Counted from the stretch's first letter, positions 26,006 to 35,262 are shown. The stretch: 51,951 nucleotides of DNA from Exilispira sp964581895 (GCA_964581895.1 CAZOPR010000012.1:1-51951), one strand, 5' to 3'. The notes: generated by a model from the letters alone, not told the origin. Made by a program: numbers and translations.

Positions 26006-28234
26006 TTAACCTTTTTTTGATTTTATAAAACTATTGATAAAATTCGAAATATCATCTTCAGCATTTTTATATAATTTCATTTTAGAATCATAATCGACAA
26101 ATGCTGACTTAAAACCCATCTTTATTATCTTAAATATATCCCATAAACTTAAACCATTTTCTGTCATTCTCGCTGCCTTTAAGAACTCATTTGTAATGTT
26201 TGTTCTTGAAATCCCCATATTATCTGTGTTTATAGTTACTTTTAGTCTTTTATCGATATAATCTTTTAAGGGATAATATTCTGTTTTATTAGATCCAGTA
26301 TTAATTATCTCTGATTTATTTGATTGGATATCTTCATCATCTAGATAATAACTATCATAATAATTTTTTATTTGATAATTACTTGATGGACAAAGTTCTA
26401 TTGCAATTTTTCTTTCTCTTATTTTTTTTATTAAATTTTCATCTTCAAGTAAAGAAAGACCATGGCCTATCCTTTCAGCATTCAAATGATAAACCGCTTG
26501 CCAGATGCTTTCAGATTTAACTGTTTCTCCTGCATGAATGGTAATATTTGGACAGTAGTTCATTATACTAAGAAAAGCCTGCCTGAATTGTTCTGGTTTA
26601 CCTTTTTCCTCATCTCCAGCAAGATCGAAACCCTTAAAATATTTGATGAAAAGATCCTTTATCTCTTTATTCTTAGATTCATAAATGTTTTGGACAAGTT
26701 CAATATTTCTATATATATCACTCATTTTCCCATGTCTTGAACTAATAATTATTAATGACAATGAAATTTGATTACTATATTGATCCATTGTTCTTAAAAT
26801 TGTTTCCAATACATCTATATCTTTTAGTCCTTCTTTTGTATAATTTATAGGGGAAGATCTAATCTCAAGATGTTTAACATTATGATCTAATGATTTTTCG
26901 ATGCATTTTTTAACAGCAAATGTAATTGTAGATTTTGTTTGCAATAAAGATGAACCTTGAATATCTCCTAACCTTTCATATTTTTCTATTCCAAAATCTC
27001 TAAACTTTTTCCAATCGATATATTCATCGAATATAAAATTATCTAACTGCTCAATATTATTTTCAAAAAGAGAGATAAAATATAAAATAAAGGTAGATTT
27101 TTTAAGATTTTCATATGAAAAATTTTTCAATCCATTGCTTTTTTTTATTAAAGATTTTAATTCCTCAAGTTTATATTTATCTAAATTGGTTTTTTTTATT
27201 TCAGATTCAATCATATATCTTGACTCATTTGCAAGTTCAACTAAATCTTCTGCACTTAAAACTCCTCCTAAATGACAATGAAGATCAGATTTTGGAAGTT
27301 TTTTTAATATTTCAAATTCTTCTTTTCCTTTAATAGGATCTTTACCGATATAATAATTTTTTAATATTTCTATCACATTTTTTCTATTATAAGTATACAA
27401 AATTTTAAATATATCTTCTGTTGTTTCTATTCTATCATTCCAGTTAGAATAAAAAGTTGTGGCTTTTTGGTATTTTTCATCTATTATTTCTTTTATTTTT
27501 GTAGAAAAACCTAATTTATATATATTAGCATCAATAGAATCGCTTTCTAAACTTATATTTTCAGCATTTGAAAAATAGTTAATTATTAGATTTTTTAGAT
27601 CATTAAAATCATCTTTTTGATAATTTATTAAAGAGCTATTTCCTTCAAAACTGCCTAATGCAACTGGTATTATATTTTTTATTTTATTTTTTATCTTATC
27701 TATTAAATCCGACGCATTATTACTTAAATCCGATTCATTATTACTTTCTTCGATTAAATGAAAAACAAAATCTGCTCCTAAAATAAAACCGGCATTTTGA
27801 AGAGAGGAAGACATAGTCTTTCTTCCTCCGGCTATGCAAAGATAGATTGGCTCACTTGGATTTTCAATCTTATTTTTCAATATAACAGAAAATATCATAT
27901 TATCATAAGAACTTGAAATCTCATTTGATCTTATATCTTCTATATTTTTTAGTATATAAATATCAACCTTCTTTATAAGTAATCCAGAAGAAATAAATTT
28001 TTTTTCTAAAGCTTGGACTAAATTACTACTTATTTTATTTATTTCTTTTTGATCTGTAGAAAATATAACTAATTTATCAGTATTTTTGATATTATATTTA
28101 TCTCTTAAAATTTTTATCTTTTCAAAATCCTCTGAATAAGAATAAAGATCAAACTTCTCAGAAAAAGATGTTAAAGCTATAGCTTCGATAGGAATATCAA
28201 TTGATTTACCAAGTGTACAATATAAAGTAGCCAT
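26006..28234 (-). CDS. cad1: CARF-adenosine deaminase fusion (Cad1-like)
   Basis: 742 aa. Residues 1-160 look like a CARF ligand-binding domain of the Cas_NE0113 kind, with the ring-nucleotide loop IAGGRKTMS at 134-142. A helical linker (about 160-310) leads to a full adenosine deaminase domain: H319-x-H321, FDLAGDE (536-542), H567-A-G-E570 (catalytic Glu), H591-G, and D671 in NTDN. All zinc ligands and the catalytic Glu are present; NTDN for NTDD is a known variant. The architecture is that of Cad1, a type III CRISPR effector reported to convert ATP to ITP when cyclic oligoadenylate binds CARF. Residues 164-177 contain a 7-residue in-frame duplication (21-bp repeat). Start ATG has AGGGA upstream. 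No cas gene or array is in the window. Domain calls are firm; the antiviral role is inferred. Confidence 0.85.
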   Translation of the reverse strand: MATLYCTLGKSIDIPIEAIALTSFSEKFDLYSYSEDFEKIKILRDKYNIKNTDKLVIFSTDQKEINKISSNLVQALEKKFISSGLLIKKVDIYILKNIEDIRSNEISSSYDNMIFSVILKNKIENPSEPIYLCIAGGRKTMSSSLQNAGFILGADFVFHLIEESNNESDLSNNASDLIDKIKNKIKNIIPVALGSFEGNSSLINYQKDDFNDLKNLIINYFSNAENISLESDSIDANIYKLGFSTKIKEIIDEKYQKATTFYSNWNDRIETTEDIFKILYTYNRKNVIEILKNYYIGKDPIKGKEEFEILKKLPKSDLHCHLGGVLSAEDLVELANESRYMIESEIKKTNLDKYKLEELKSLIKKSNGLKNFSYENLKKSTFILYFISLFENNIEQLDNFIFDEYIDWKKFRDFGIEKYERLGDIQGSSLLQTKSTITFAVKKCIEKSLDHNVKHLEIRSSPINYTKEGLKDIDVLETILRTMDQYSNQISLSLIIISSRHGKMSDIYRNIELVQNIYESKNKEIKDLFIKYFKGFDLAGDEEKGKPEQFRQAFLSIMNYCPNITIHAGETVKSESIWQAVYHLNAERIGHGLSLLEDENLIKKIRERKIAIELCPSSNYQIKNYYDSYYLDDEDIQSNKSEIINTGSNKTEYYPLKDYIDKRLKVTINTDNMGISRTNITNEFLKAARMTENGLSLWDIFKIIKMGFKSAFVDYDSKMKLYKNAEDDISNFINSFIKSKKG
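27703..27744. repeat. 21-bp in-frame duplication in the CARF-ADA gene
   Basis: Two adjacent 21-base units differing at two positions, giving the peptide SNNASDL after NNESDL. It lies at the junction between the CARF domain and the linker, so it probably alters linker length only. Confidence 0.85.
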
Positions 28235-28327
28235 ATTTTGTTCCCTAATCTTAATTGCTTTTCGTTATATAATTTAATCTAAAATAAAAGAAAAACAATT
28301 TTTACAATCTTAAAATGAATTTTAAAA

Positions 28328-28356
28328 TTGACAAATATTTTGAAGTAAACTAAAAT
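28328..28356 (+). promoter_or_regulatory. sigma-70 promoter for the AtoE-type carrier gene
   Basis: TTGACA (28328-28333), 17 bases, TAAAAT (28351-28356). Leader of about 90 bases to the ATG at 28454, which has AGGAGG at ideal spacing. Confidence 0.65.
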
Positions 28357-28453
28357 AATTTTGAAAAAGTAATACGATTTGCAACATATAGATAATTAAG
28401 TTGCCTTTATTTATTAAATTAAAAAAATTTTTGATCAACTTTAGGAGGTTTAT

Positions 28454-29809
28454 ATGCTTAAAAAGCTTGGTGCTTTTTTTACCCGCATCATGGAAAAATA
28501 TCTTCCTGATGCATTCTTGTTTGCTATCTTATTAACTTTCCTTGCTTTCATTCTAGCCCTTATTTTTACAGATAAGGGACCCCTTGATATTGCAAATGCA
28601 TGGGGTAAAGGTTTATGGAATTTACTTGCCTTTTCAATGCAGATGGCATTAATTCTTGTAACAGGGCATTGTTTAGCTTTAGCTCCGCCTGTAAAGAAGA
28701 TACTTTCAGCCCTTGCCGATATTGCCAAAACACCATTTAATGCTATTGTTATTGTAGGACTTGTTTCAGGTATTTGTTCATGGTTACAGTGGGGATTTGG
28801 ACTTATCATAGGTGGACTTTTAGCCCTCGAAATGGCAAAAAGAATCAAAAATGTAGATTATCCTCTATTAATAGCTGCAGCTTATGGTGGCTTCGTAATA
28901 TGGCATATGGGACTTTCTGGTTCAATACCACTTACAGTTGCAACAGCTGGTAATGCTGCTAACTGGGTAGAAAAAATCGCAAATATAATTATTCCTGTTA
29001 GCCAAACAGTGTTTGCACCATGGAATATAATACCTGCATTTTTAATAATCTTATCAACACCTTTTCTTTTAGCTCTTGCAGCTCCAAATGCTGATAAAGC
29101 AAAAGTTCTTGATCCGGCAGTTGTAATTCAACTTCAAAAAGAAGAAGAGGAAGAAGAGAAGAAAAGAAAAGAATTTAAGCCATCAACTTTTGCTGAGAAA
29201 ATTGAAAATAGTATTATTGTTAATTATATCTTCTGTCTTTTAGGTGTAGTATTTCTTGTTTTTTATTTTATCAAAAAAGGACAACTTGATTTGAATGCTG
29301 TTATAGGTATTTTCTTATTTGCCGGTTTAATATTGCATAAAACTCCTATTAACTATGTAAGAGCTGTAGAAAAAGCGATAAAAGGTGCTGGCGGTATCGT
29401 TTTACAGTTCCCACTTTATGCTGGAATTCAAGGAATCATGATAGGTACAGGGCTTGCATCAGTTATTGCTGGCTGGTTTGTTGCAATCTCAACAAAAGTT
29501 ACATTCTATTTATGGCAATTCCTTGCAGCAGGAATAATCAATATGTTTATCCCTTCAGGTGGCGGTCAGTGGGCTGCACAAGGTTCAATAAGTGTTTTAG
29601 CTGCTCAAAAGATTGGTCTTGATTTTGCAAAAACTTCAATGTGTGTGGCATATGGAGATCAATGGACAAATATGATCCAACCATTCTGGGCGCTTCCTCT
29701 TCTTGGTCTTGCTAAACTTAAAGCAAAAGATATTATGGGTTACACAACTATCGTATTATTATGGAGCGGAATAATATTGGCAATCGCTACAATTGTGATG
29801 GCTTTGTAA
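28454..29809 (+). CDS. AtoE-family short-chain fatty acid transporter
   Basis: 451 aa integral membrane protein. It matches the AtoE family, which carries short-chain fatty acids such as acetoacetate or butyrate: FTRIMEKYLPDAFLFAILLT at the N-terminus, SGICSWLQWGFGLIIGG, GFVIWHMGLSGSIPL, and the C-terminal FIPSGGGQWAAQG and YGDQWTNMIQPFWALPLLG. A Glu/Lys-rich cytoplasmic loop sits around residues 220-250. Strong ribosome-binding site AGGAGG. It faces the end of the glycyl-radical operon and may move a carboxylate substrate or product of that enzyme, which is inference from proximity. Confidence 0.8.
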   Translation: MLKKLGAFFTRIMEKYLPDAFLFAILLTFLAFILALIFTDKGPLDIANAWGKGLWNLLAFSMQMALILVTGHCLALAPPVKKILSALADIAKTPFNAIVIVGLVSGICSWLQWGFGLIIGGLLALEMAKRIKNVDYPLLIAAAYGGFVIWHMGLSGSIPLTVATAGNAANWVEKIANIIIPVSQTVFAPWNIIPAFLIILSTPFLLALAAPNADKAKVLDPAVVIQLQKEEEEEEKKRKEFKPSTFAEKIENSIIVNYIFCLLGVVFLVFYFIKKGQLDLNAVIGIFLFAGLILHKTPINYVRAVEKAIKGAGGIVLQFPLYAGIQGIMIGTGLASVIAGWFVAISTKVTFYLWQFLAAGIINMFIPSGGGQWAAQGSISVLAAQKIGLDFAKTSMCVAYGDQWTNMIQPFWALPLLGLAKLKAKDIMGYTTIVLLWSGIILAIATIVMAL

Positions 29810-29850
29810 TAAAACAATTTTGATTTTAATGAAATTTTAAAATCTTGAAC

Positions 29851-29890
29851 AAAGGGGCTGCTTTATATAAGTATTTGCAGCTCCTTTTTT
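29851..29890 (+). terminator. intrinsic terminator after the AtoE-type gene
   Basis: Stem GGGGCTGC/GCAGCTCC (one G-T pair) around a loop of 15 bases, followed by six T. The opposite strand has a shorter T-run, so it may also help end the convergent glycyl-radical operon. Confidence 0.85.
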
Positions 29891-29905
29891 ATTTGATTAA
29901 TAATA

Positions 29906-30790
29906 TTAAAATTCAATAACTTCTCTTACTGGATTTGATGGATATATCTGTTTATGAACAGGAGGCATCGAGTTATATACATAATCTATTTCAATCTGTC
30001 CATAAGATGTTGCTAATTTTTTATTTATACCAATGAATTTTCCTCTTAAAAATAAAGTCTCCATTTTTAAGGTAAGACAATAAACACCAACAATTTCCCC
30101 TTCTTTAATATTAAAAAGTTCATCTTTATAAGCTTTCGTTCCAAAGATAAGAGTCCTATCATCCATAACAGAAGTCTGAAGAGCTGGAATAAAAGAAGGG
30201 TATCCATCTTCATCTAAATAGCAGATAAATTTTAGCAAGCCAGAGGCTTTCATAATCTGCTTAACAAAAGGATTTGAAAAAGGAAGGTTGCTTGAATTTT
30301 CATCTTTATTTTTTTCTCTATTTTTATATTTTTTAGAAATAAAAGTATTTGCCAAAAAAGTTTGGGCAAAAGAAATACCAATATCCAAAAATGGTAAATC
30401 CTCTTTTTCAGATACTTCCAGTAAATCCAACCTATAAACTGTATTGATTCCAAAATAAGAATTGTATCTGAACATAGGAATTTCATTGAATTTATTGTAG
30501 ATTTCACCTTCCTTCTCAAAATGAGTAAATTCTGCCTTTCCCCTAAATAGCTTTTTATCTAAAGTCAGTATTAAAAAACCAACCTTTGGATTCTGCTTAA
30601 TATATTCCTTACTCAAGCCTTTAGTAAATTCCCCAAAAGCCATATGATTACTATCAATTGGCATTAATGAAGATAAAAAACTTACATGAATCAAACCTTG
30701 AGGGTTAATAGTTCCGACAAGAGCGACTTTTTCATTTGGCTGCAAAATTTTTATTTCATCTTCTGTAAAATAGTTTTTCTTCTTTCCCAT
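29906..30790 (-). CDS. FMN-binding split-barrel (PNPOx-like) protein
   Basis: 294 aa. The first 120 residues resemble the pyridoxamine-phosphate-oxidase-like split barrel (VALVGTINPQGLIHVSFLS, NPKVGFLIL), and a second part after residue 170 repeats the pattern (FICYLDEDGYPSFIPALQ, GEIVGVYCLTLKMETLFLRGKFIG), so the protein may hold two barrel halves in one chain. Such proteins bind flavin and act as small reductases or oxidases. It follows the activase gene by about 60 bp as the last gene of the glycyl-radical operon. A role in reducing the activase or handling the product is conjecture. Confidence 0.65.
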   Translation of the reverse strand: MGKKKNYFTEDEIKILQPNEKVALVGTINPQGLIHVSFLSSLMPIDSNHMAFGEFTKGLSKEYIKQNPKVGFLILTLDKKLFRGKAEFTHFEKEGEIYNKFNEIPMFRYNSYFGINTVYRLDLLEVSEKEDLPFLDIGISFAQTFLANTFISKKYKNREKNKDENSSNLPFSNPFVKQIMKASGLLKFICYLDEDGYPSFIPALQTSVMDDRTLIFGTKAYKDELFNIKEGEIVGVYCLTLKMETLFLRGKFIGINKKLATSYGQIEIDYVYNSMPPVHKQIYPSNPVREVIEF

Positions 30791-30851
30791 AAAAGCCCCT
30801 TAATTTTAATATTTCAAAAATTATATTTTTAAGATTATTTTTTTAGGATTT

Positions 30852-31814
30852 TCAACTTTCAACAAGCTTTTTACTTCCAGTTACAAATACAAAATCTTCC
30901 TTCTTTATTATGCTTTCAGCTAAATTTAAAAATGAATCTGCCTCTTTTTCATTTATTAAATCTGTATCTTCAAGTTCCCATTTTATACCAAGTCTTTTGT
31001 ACTTATCTTTGCAAAGGTTATTAAAAAGGCAAAGTTCCCATCTTTCTACAACATCAAAACTTAAAAGATCCTTTATAAATTTAGCAATCATTATGATATT
31101 ATCTTCTCTTGCAGTCATAAAAGGGATTAATGGTGTTCTTATCCAGATCTTTTTATTTGAATGATTAAGGCATTTATTATTCAAATCTATTAAATTTGCA
31201 AGTATCAATTCATTTGATTGACCCGTATATTCAATATGTCTTAGTATATCCATCTCTTTTATATCATATAAAAAAAGGTCAACAAAAGGGAAAATCTTTT
31301 TTATAACCTGATTTGAATAGAATCCACAGGTATCAAGTGCAACATGAACCTTTGCTTTTGATAGGTTATCAGACAGTTTTGCAACAAATGAAGATTGGTA
31401 TGTTCCTTCGCCTCCAGAAATTGTTATACCACCACCAGATTTTTCGAAATAAACTTTATCTTTAAGTAACTCCCGGGTAAGTTTATCAACATCCCAAGTT
31501 TTACCTAAAAGTTCCATTGCTGTTGATGGGCAAATCTTTGCACAATTACCACATCCTTTACATAAATTTCTATCTATTACAACTTTATCATCCCAACTTA
31601 GCGCACCTTCAGGACAAGACTGAATGCAACTTTTACAACCAAGACATCTTGATCCTATCCATTGAACCTGAGGCTTAGGATTTATACTTTCCGGATTATG
31701 ACACCATTTACATGATAAAGGACATCCTTTCATAAAAACAGTAGTTCTTATCCCTGGACCATCTTCTGTAGAAAGCCTTTGAATTTCAAGAACGATTCCT
31801 TTTAATTCACTCAT
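30852..31814 (-). CDS. glycyl-radical enzyme activase (radical SAM)
   Basis: 320 aa. The radical SAM cluster motif CPLSCKWC lies near residue 30, then a two-cluster ferredoxin insert with CLGCKSCIQSCPEG and CKGCGNCAKICPS, the pattern of activases for glycyl-radical dehydratases and decarboxylases and not of the short PFL activase. GGGITISGGEGTYQ is the SAM-binding glycine segment (usual text is SGGEP; here Gly replaces Pro). It abstracts hydrogen from the glycine of the adjacent enzyme to make its radical. The gene follows the enzyme gene by about 73 bp. Confidence 0.88.
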   Translation of the reverse strand: MSELKGIVLEIQRLSTEDGPGIRTTVFMKGCPLSCKWCHNPESINPKPQVQWIGSRCLGCKSCIQSCPEGALSWDDKVVIDRNLCKGCGNCAKICPSTAMELLGKTWDVDKLTRELLKDKVYFEKSGGGITISGGEGTYQSSFVAKLSDNLSKAKVHVALDTCGFYSNQVIKKIFPFVDLFLYDIKEMDILRHIEYTGQSNELILANLIDLNNKCLNHSNKKIWIRTPLIPFMTAREDNIIMIAKFIKDLLSFDVVERWELCLFNNLCKDKYKRLGIKWELEDTDLINEKEADSFLNLAESIIKKEDFVFVTGSKKLVES

Positions 31815-31887
31815 CTTATTATCCTAATTTTTTCTATTAATTTTCTCACTTAGTTTTTTCAACATTTTTTCCCAGATATTTATTTTT

Positions 31888-34386
31888 CTATATCTTTTGA
31901 TGAGAAATTCTGCTTATTACCTCATCCTGTAGTTCTTTTCCTATAGTTGTAAAATAAGCATTATAACCTGTTACTCTTACTAAAAGATGTCTATAATCTT
32001 GAGGATGTTTTTGAGCATCTTTTAGCATTTCTGGATCAAGCATATTTATCTGTAAAGCAGTACCGCCATTTTCAATGTAGCCTTTTAAGAAAGCCTTGAA
32101 TTTTTCTCTATGCTGTTCATCCTTTAATATTGAAGGATTAAAAGTCATTGTATGGCTCGCTCCATTTGGCAAAAGATTTATATAATCAAGATAATCTGCA
32201 TTTTCTTTACTTTTCCCACCAAGCACCTTACCTACTGAGTTTGCATTTGCAGTAGGACCATTTGTATCTGCTCCATTTACAGGACAGATAGCATTAGATA
32301 AAAATTGACCTTTCTTCCTTCCATCAGGTGTTGCTGGTAAAATATAACCGTCTGATACCCAATAATTCCAAGATAGCATCCCTGGCCTAAACTGCCTATT
32401 TGTTGAAGTTGTTTTATATTTCCATGTCTGCTCTGTCCATAGTTTCATGACTTTCAATGCCATTTCATCTGCCTCATCGTCATCTTTTCCATATTTAGGT
32501 GCCTTATATTTTGCGATTGCTTGCAGTGTTTCATAACCTTCCCAGTTATTTTTAAGAGCATCAATTAAAGTTTCCATACTACATATCTTATTGTCATATA
32601 CAAGATATTTTATAGCTAAAAGGGAATCGACAGTAGTAGCAAATGTTACTGCTTCCATAGTGACAAAATTAATTTCTGCCCCACCTTGAGTTATATCTTT
32701 TCCTTTTTCAATGCAACCCTTGACAAGGCATGAAAGATATGGGGTTGGATGATACTTTGCTCGTATGGTTTCTCCTTCATCATAAAGCTCAAATATCTTT
32801 TTTATTATAAATTTTGTTTGAATCTCATAAGCCTTAAAAAACTGGTCAAAATCCTTAAATTTTTTTGGATCCCCTGTTTTAGGACCGATTTGTCTTATCT
32901 TTTCTCTTTTTTTTGTTATAGGATTTATAACTTCAAAAAATTCTTTCCCATCTGCCAAAACCAGCTCTATCGCTTTAGCAAGATTTAAGTTGCAATCTAC
33001 GGTTCCAGATCTATCATTTCCAACCATTGTATTTTCAAGACATCCTACAGGTGCATAATCATGAACATTATTTAAGTTTATAAGATTTTCAATCTTTGCT
33101 AATTTTGCCTCCCTGAGCATTCCAGCGATGGATCTTTCGTCAAAGTTAAGTAAAAATGGGGCTCCCTGACTTTGAGAAATCATATCTGCTATTTTATCTA
33201 AAAGCTTTTCTGGTGAATTTCTATTGAGCCTTATATTTGGTTTTGGCTCTAAAATTGGAGACATATCATCTATTACTTCTAAGAATGCATAAGTTAAATC
33301 ATTTGTAAGGTCAACACCATCTTTACCCATACCACTAAGTGTTATAAGTTGACCAAAACCAGCAGTAATACCATTATTCCCTGTCCTTATCATGGCATCA
33401 TAAGCAGTATTGCAATGGACAAAAAAGCATTTAATTATTTCTTTACCAAATTCTCTATCCATCCCATTTTTCAAGGATTTTTCCCAATATGGATATAGAT
33501 ACTGATCTATTCTACCAAAAGAAACTCCAGGTCCTGGATAATTTTCATCACTCATTATTAGCATGTGAGTAAGCCAGAGTGATTGCATTGCTTCCCAAAA
33601 ATTATTAGCAGGCTCCCATGGAACCTTTTCCCCTATCTTAGCCATCTGTAAAAGTTCTTCTTTTCGAGCAGTATTTGTTTCTTTCTCATAAAGCTCAATA
33701 CATTTTTTTGAATATCTTAAAGCAAGTTCTTTTGGAATTGTTGCAGCTTCCATAAAAGCAAGAAGATTTTTACCTTTTTCTGATTTTTTTTCTTTTTCAG
33801 ATAACTTTTCATATTCATTTTGAGCCTGCATGAAAACACTTTTAAATCCATATTTCAAAATCTTTTCATAATCGGCAATCAAATGCCCACCAGTTGGTCC
33901 TGCATTACCAAAACCATGGTCATGAAACCATAAAACCTTTTTTCTAAGACCATTTTTCCCTAAGACCTTACTATTCCTTTTTTTCATCTCTTTTTTATCA
34001 AGGCAAAACGATGTTTGAAGATTAAACCTCGCACCGAAGAGCAAATCACCTAAAAGGATTTCACATGGAAGATATTTTGTTATAACTTTTTTATTAAAAT
34101 AAGCTCTTCTTTGTGCAATATTTTTCTTAAAAAAATCTTTCGGAATTTCGACTTTCTCAGAAGAAAGCCTAAAAGATTGATACATAGTTTGGAAAAGTGC
34201 ATAGGTTTCTGGAACTATAAAATAATGCATCTCATTATACTGTGCGTCCCAGCTTTTACCTGTAGTCCAGCTTGTAAATTCATTGTTCCAGTTCCTCTGT
34301 GCCCCATTAAAGTAATAATCCCTTAAAAATCTAATCCTTTCAGAAAGATTCTTTGGCTGCTTTATTTTTTGACCAATAGAACTCAT
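31888..34386 (-). CDS. glycyl-radical enzyme of unassigned substrate
   Basis: 832 aa, full length. The glycyl radical site is RVTGYNAYF with Gly807; the thiyl Cys449 is in PVGCLEN, with Glu451 two residues on as in the eliminases and aryl-acetate decarboxylases (general acid/base). Pyruvate formate-lyase has a Cys-Cys pair instead, so this is not PFL. The segment after the Cys (TMVGNDRSGTVDCNLNLAK) and a distinct N-terminal third (HDHGFGNAGPTGGH) do not match from memory any class I can name with certainty (glycerol, propanediol, choline, hydroxyproline, isethionate, hydroxyphenylacetate). ATG preceded by AAGGGGG, 12 bp after the gntR stop. Acts anaerobically in the cytoplasm; extremely oxygen-sensitive once activated. 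Confidence 0.8.
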   Translation of the reverse strand: MSSIGQKIKQPKNLSERIRFLRDYYFNGAQRNWNNEFTSWTTGKSWDAQYNEMHYFIVPETYALFQTMYQSFRLSSEKVEIPKDFFKKNIAQRRAYFNKKVITKYLPCEILLGDLLFGARFNLQTSFCLDKKEMKKRNSKVLGKNGLRKKVLWFHDHGFGNAGPTGGHLIADYEKILKYGFKSVFMQAQNEYEKLSEKEKKSEKGKNLLAFMEAATIPKELALRYSKKCIELYEKETNTARKEELLQMAKIGEKVPWEPANNFWEAMQSLWLTHMLIMSDENYPGPGVSFGRIDQYLYPYWEKSLKNGMDREFGKEIIKCFFVHCNTAYDAMIRTGNNGITAGFGQLITLSGMGKDGVDLTNDLTYAFLEVIDDMSPILEPKPNIRLNRNSPEKLLDKIADMISQSQGAPFLLNFDERSIAGMLREAKLAKIENLINLNNVHDYAPVGCLENTMVGNDRSGTVDCNLNLAKAIELVLADGKEFFEVINPITKKREKIRQIGPKTGDPKKFKDFDQFFKAYEIQTKFIIKKIFELYDEGETIRAKYHPTPYLSCLVKGCIEKGKDITQGGAEINFVTMEAVTFATTVDSLLAIKYLVYDNKICSMETLIDALKNNWEGYETLQAIAKYKAPKYGKDDDEADEMALKVMKLWTEQTWKYKTTSTNRQFRPGMLSWNYWVSDGYILPATPDGRKKGQFLSNAICPVNGADTNGPTANANSVGKVLGGKSKENADYLDYINLLPNGASHTMTFNPSILKDEQHREKFKAFLKGYIENGGTALQINMLDPEMLKDAQKHPQDYRHLLVRVTGYNAYFTTIGKELQDEVISRISHQKI

Positions 34387-34398
34387 ATGACCCCCTTT

Positions 34399-35262
34399 TT
34401 AATCAATTTGATTTTCAAAAAAACTTTTTCTAAGTATCATCTCTCCATGTTCAAGTATCTGTAGCATTATTTTCTTTGAACTTTTTGAATCATAATTATT
34501 TATCGCATCTATTAAATTTTTATGATTTTCAATTACAAATGTAAGATCATCAATTGCTTTAAAATCTTTATCATTTATTTTTTTAATAATTGAGTTAAAA
34601 AAAGAAGATGTAAGGAATGTATATACTTTCTTAAATGAATTTAATAAAAGTGGATATACAAGGTTACCACTTGCAATTGCAACCTTATGATGAAAGGCAA
34701 AATCAAGTTCGACTAAATCTTCTAATCGTAAATCACTTAAATTTTTTGATTCATCTAGATTTCTTAATTTATCAGAATCTTTTATATCACTTAAATTTTT
34801 TGAATCAGTTAAATTGTTGGTATTTAATTTTTCTAAAAATCTGTATTCTTCATTATTTACTTCTATCAATTTTTCTAATTCTTCTTTTTTCCTATTAATA
34901 GCAGCAAGAGCGGCAGTTTCTGTTTCAATAAGTTTTCTTGTAGCACATAAACTTTCGATAAATTTTGGTTCTAATCTATCAGCCTGAAAAGAGATTAAAG
35001 ATTCTAAGATTGGTAAAGACCCATCTATTCTAAAATCATTTATAAAATTTCCCTTTCCAGGAAACATATTGACTAAACCTTTTCCTTTCAATACAATAAG
35101 GGCTTCTCTAACTACAGGTCTACTAACCTGAAAAAGTTCTGCTAACTGCCTTTCAGAAGGAAGTTTGCTTCCTATTTTTAATTTTCCACTAATGATACTA
35201 TCTTCTATCTGTTTTACAACTTCATATACTGTGGTCTGTTTTTTTATTGGTTGAAATGTCAT
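34399..35262 (-). CDS. GntR-family (FadR/FCD) regulator of the radical-enzyme operon
   Basis: 287 aa. N-terminal winged HTH (KIGSKLPSERQLAELFQVSRPVVREALIVLKGKGL) then an FCD ligand/metal-binding domain (ELDFAFHHKVAIASGN; a late ENH and EHGE supply further metal-binding His). First gene of the operon with the glycyl-radical enzyme, so it most likely senses its substrate. An insertion around residues 150-180 carries an 18-codon repeated word (SKNLSD twice) not expected in the family. A promoter and a TGGT-N3-ACCA operator precede it, pointing to autoregulation. Confidence 0.85.
   Translation of the reverse strand: MTFQPIKKQTTVYEVVKQIEDSIISGKLKIGSKLPSERQLAELFQVSRPVVREALIVLKGKGLVNMFPGKGNFINDFRIDGSLPILESLISFQADRLEPKFIESLCATRKLIETETAALAAINRKKEELEKLIEVNNEEYRFLEKLNTNNLTDSKNLSDIKDSDKLRNLDESKNLSDLRLEDLVELDFAFHHKVAIASGNLVYPLLLNSFKKVYTFLTSSFFNSIIKKINDKDFKAIDDLTFVIENHKNLIDAINNYDSKSSKKIMLQILEHGEMILRKSFFENQID
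34732..34803. repeat. in-frame repeat within gntR
   Basis: An 18-base identical word at 34732-34749 and 34786-34803, 54 bases (18 codons) apart, encoding KNLSD-containing copies. It lies between the first helices of the FCD domain and makes the protein longer than usual. Confidence 0.75.

Noticed and set aside
26006..28234. NTDN in place of NTDD as a sign that the deaminase is dead
   Set aside because: The metal-binding Asp is the first of the pair and is present; the second position varies in active family members.
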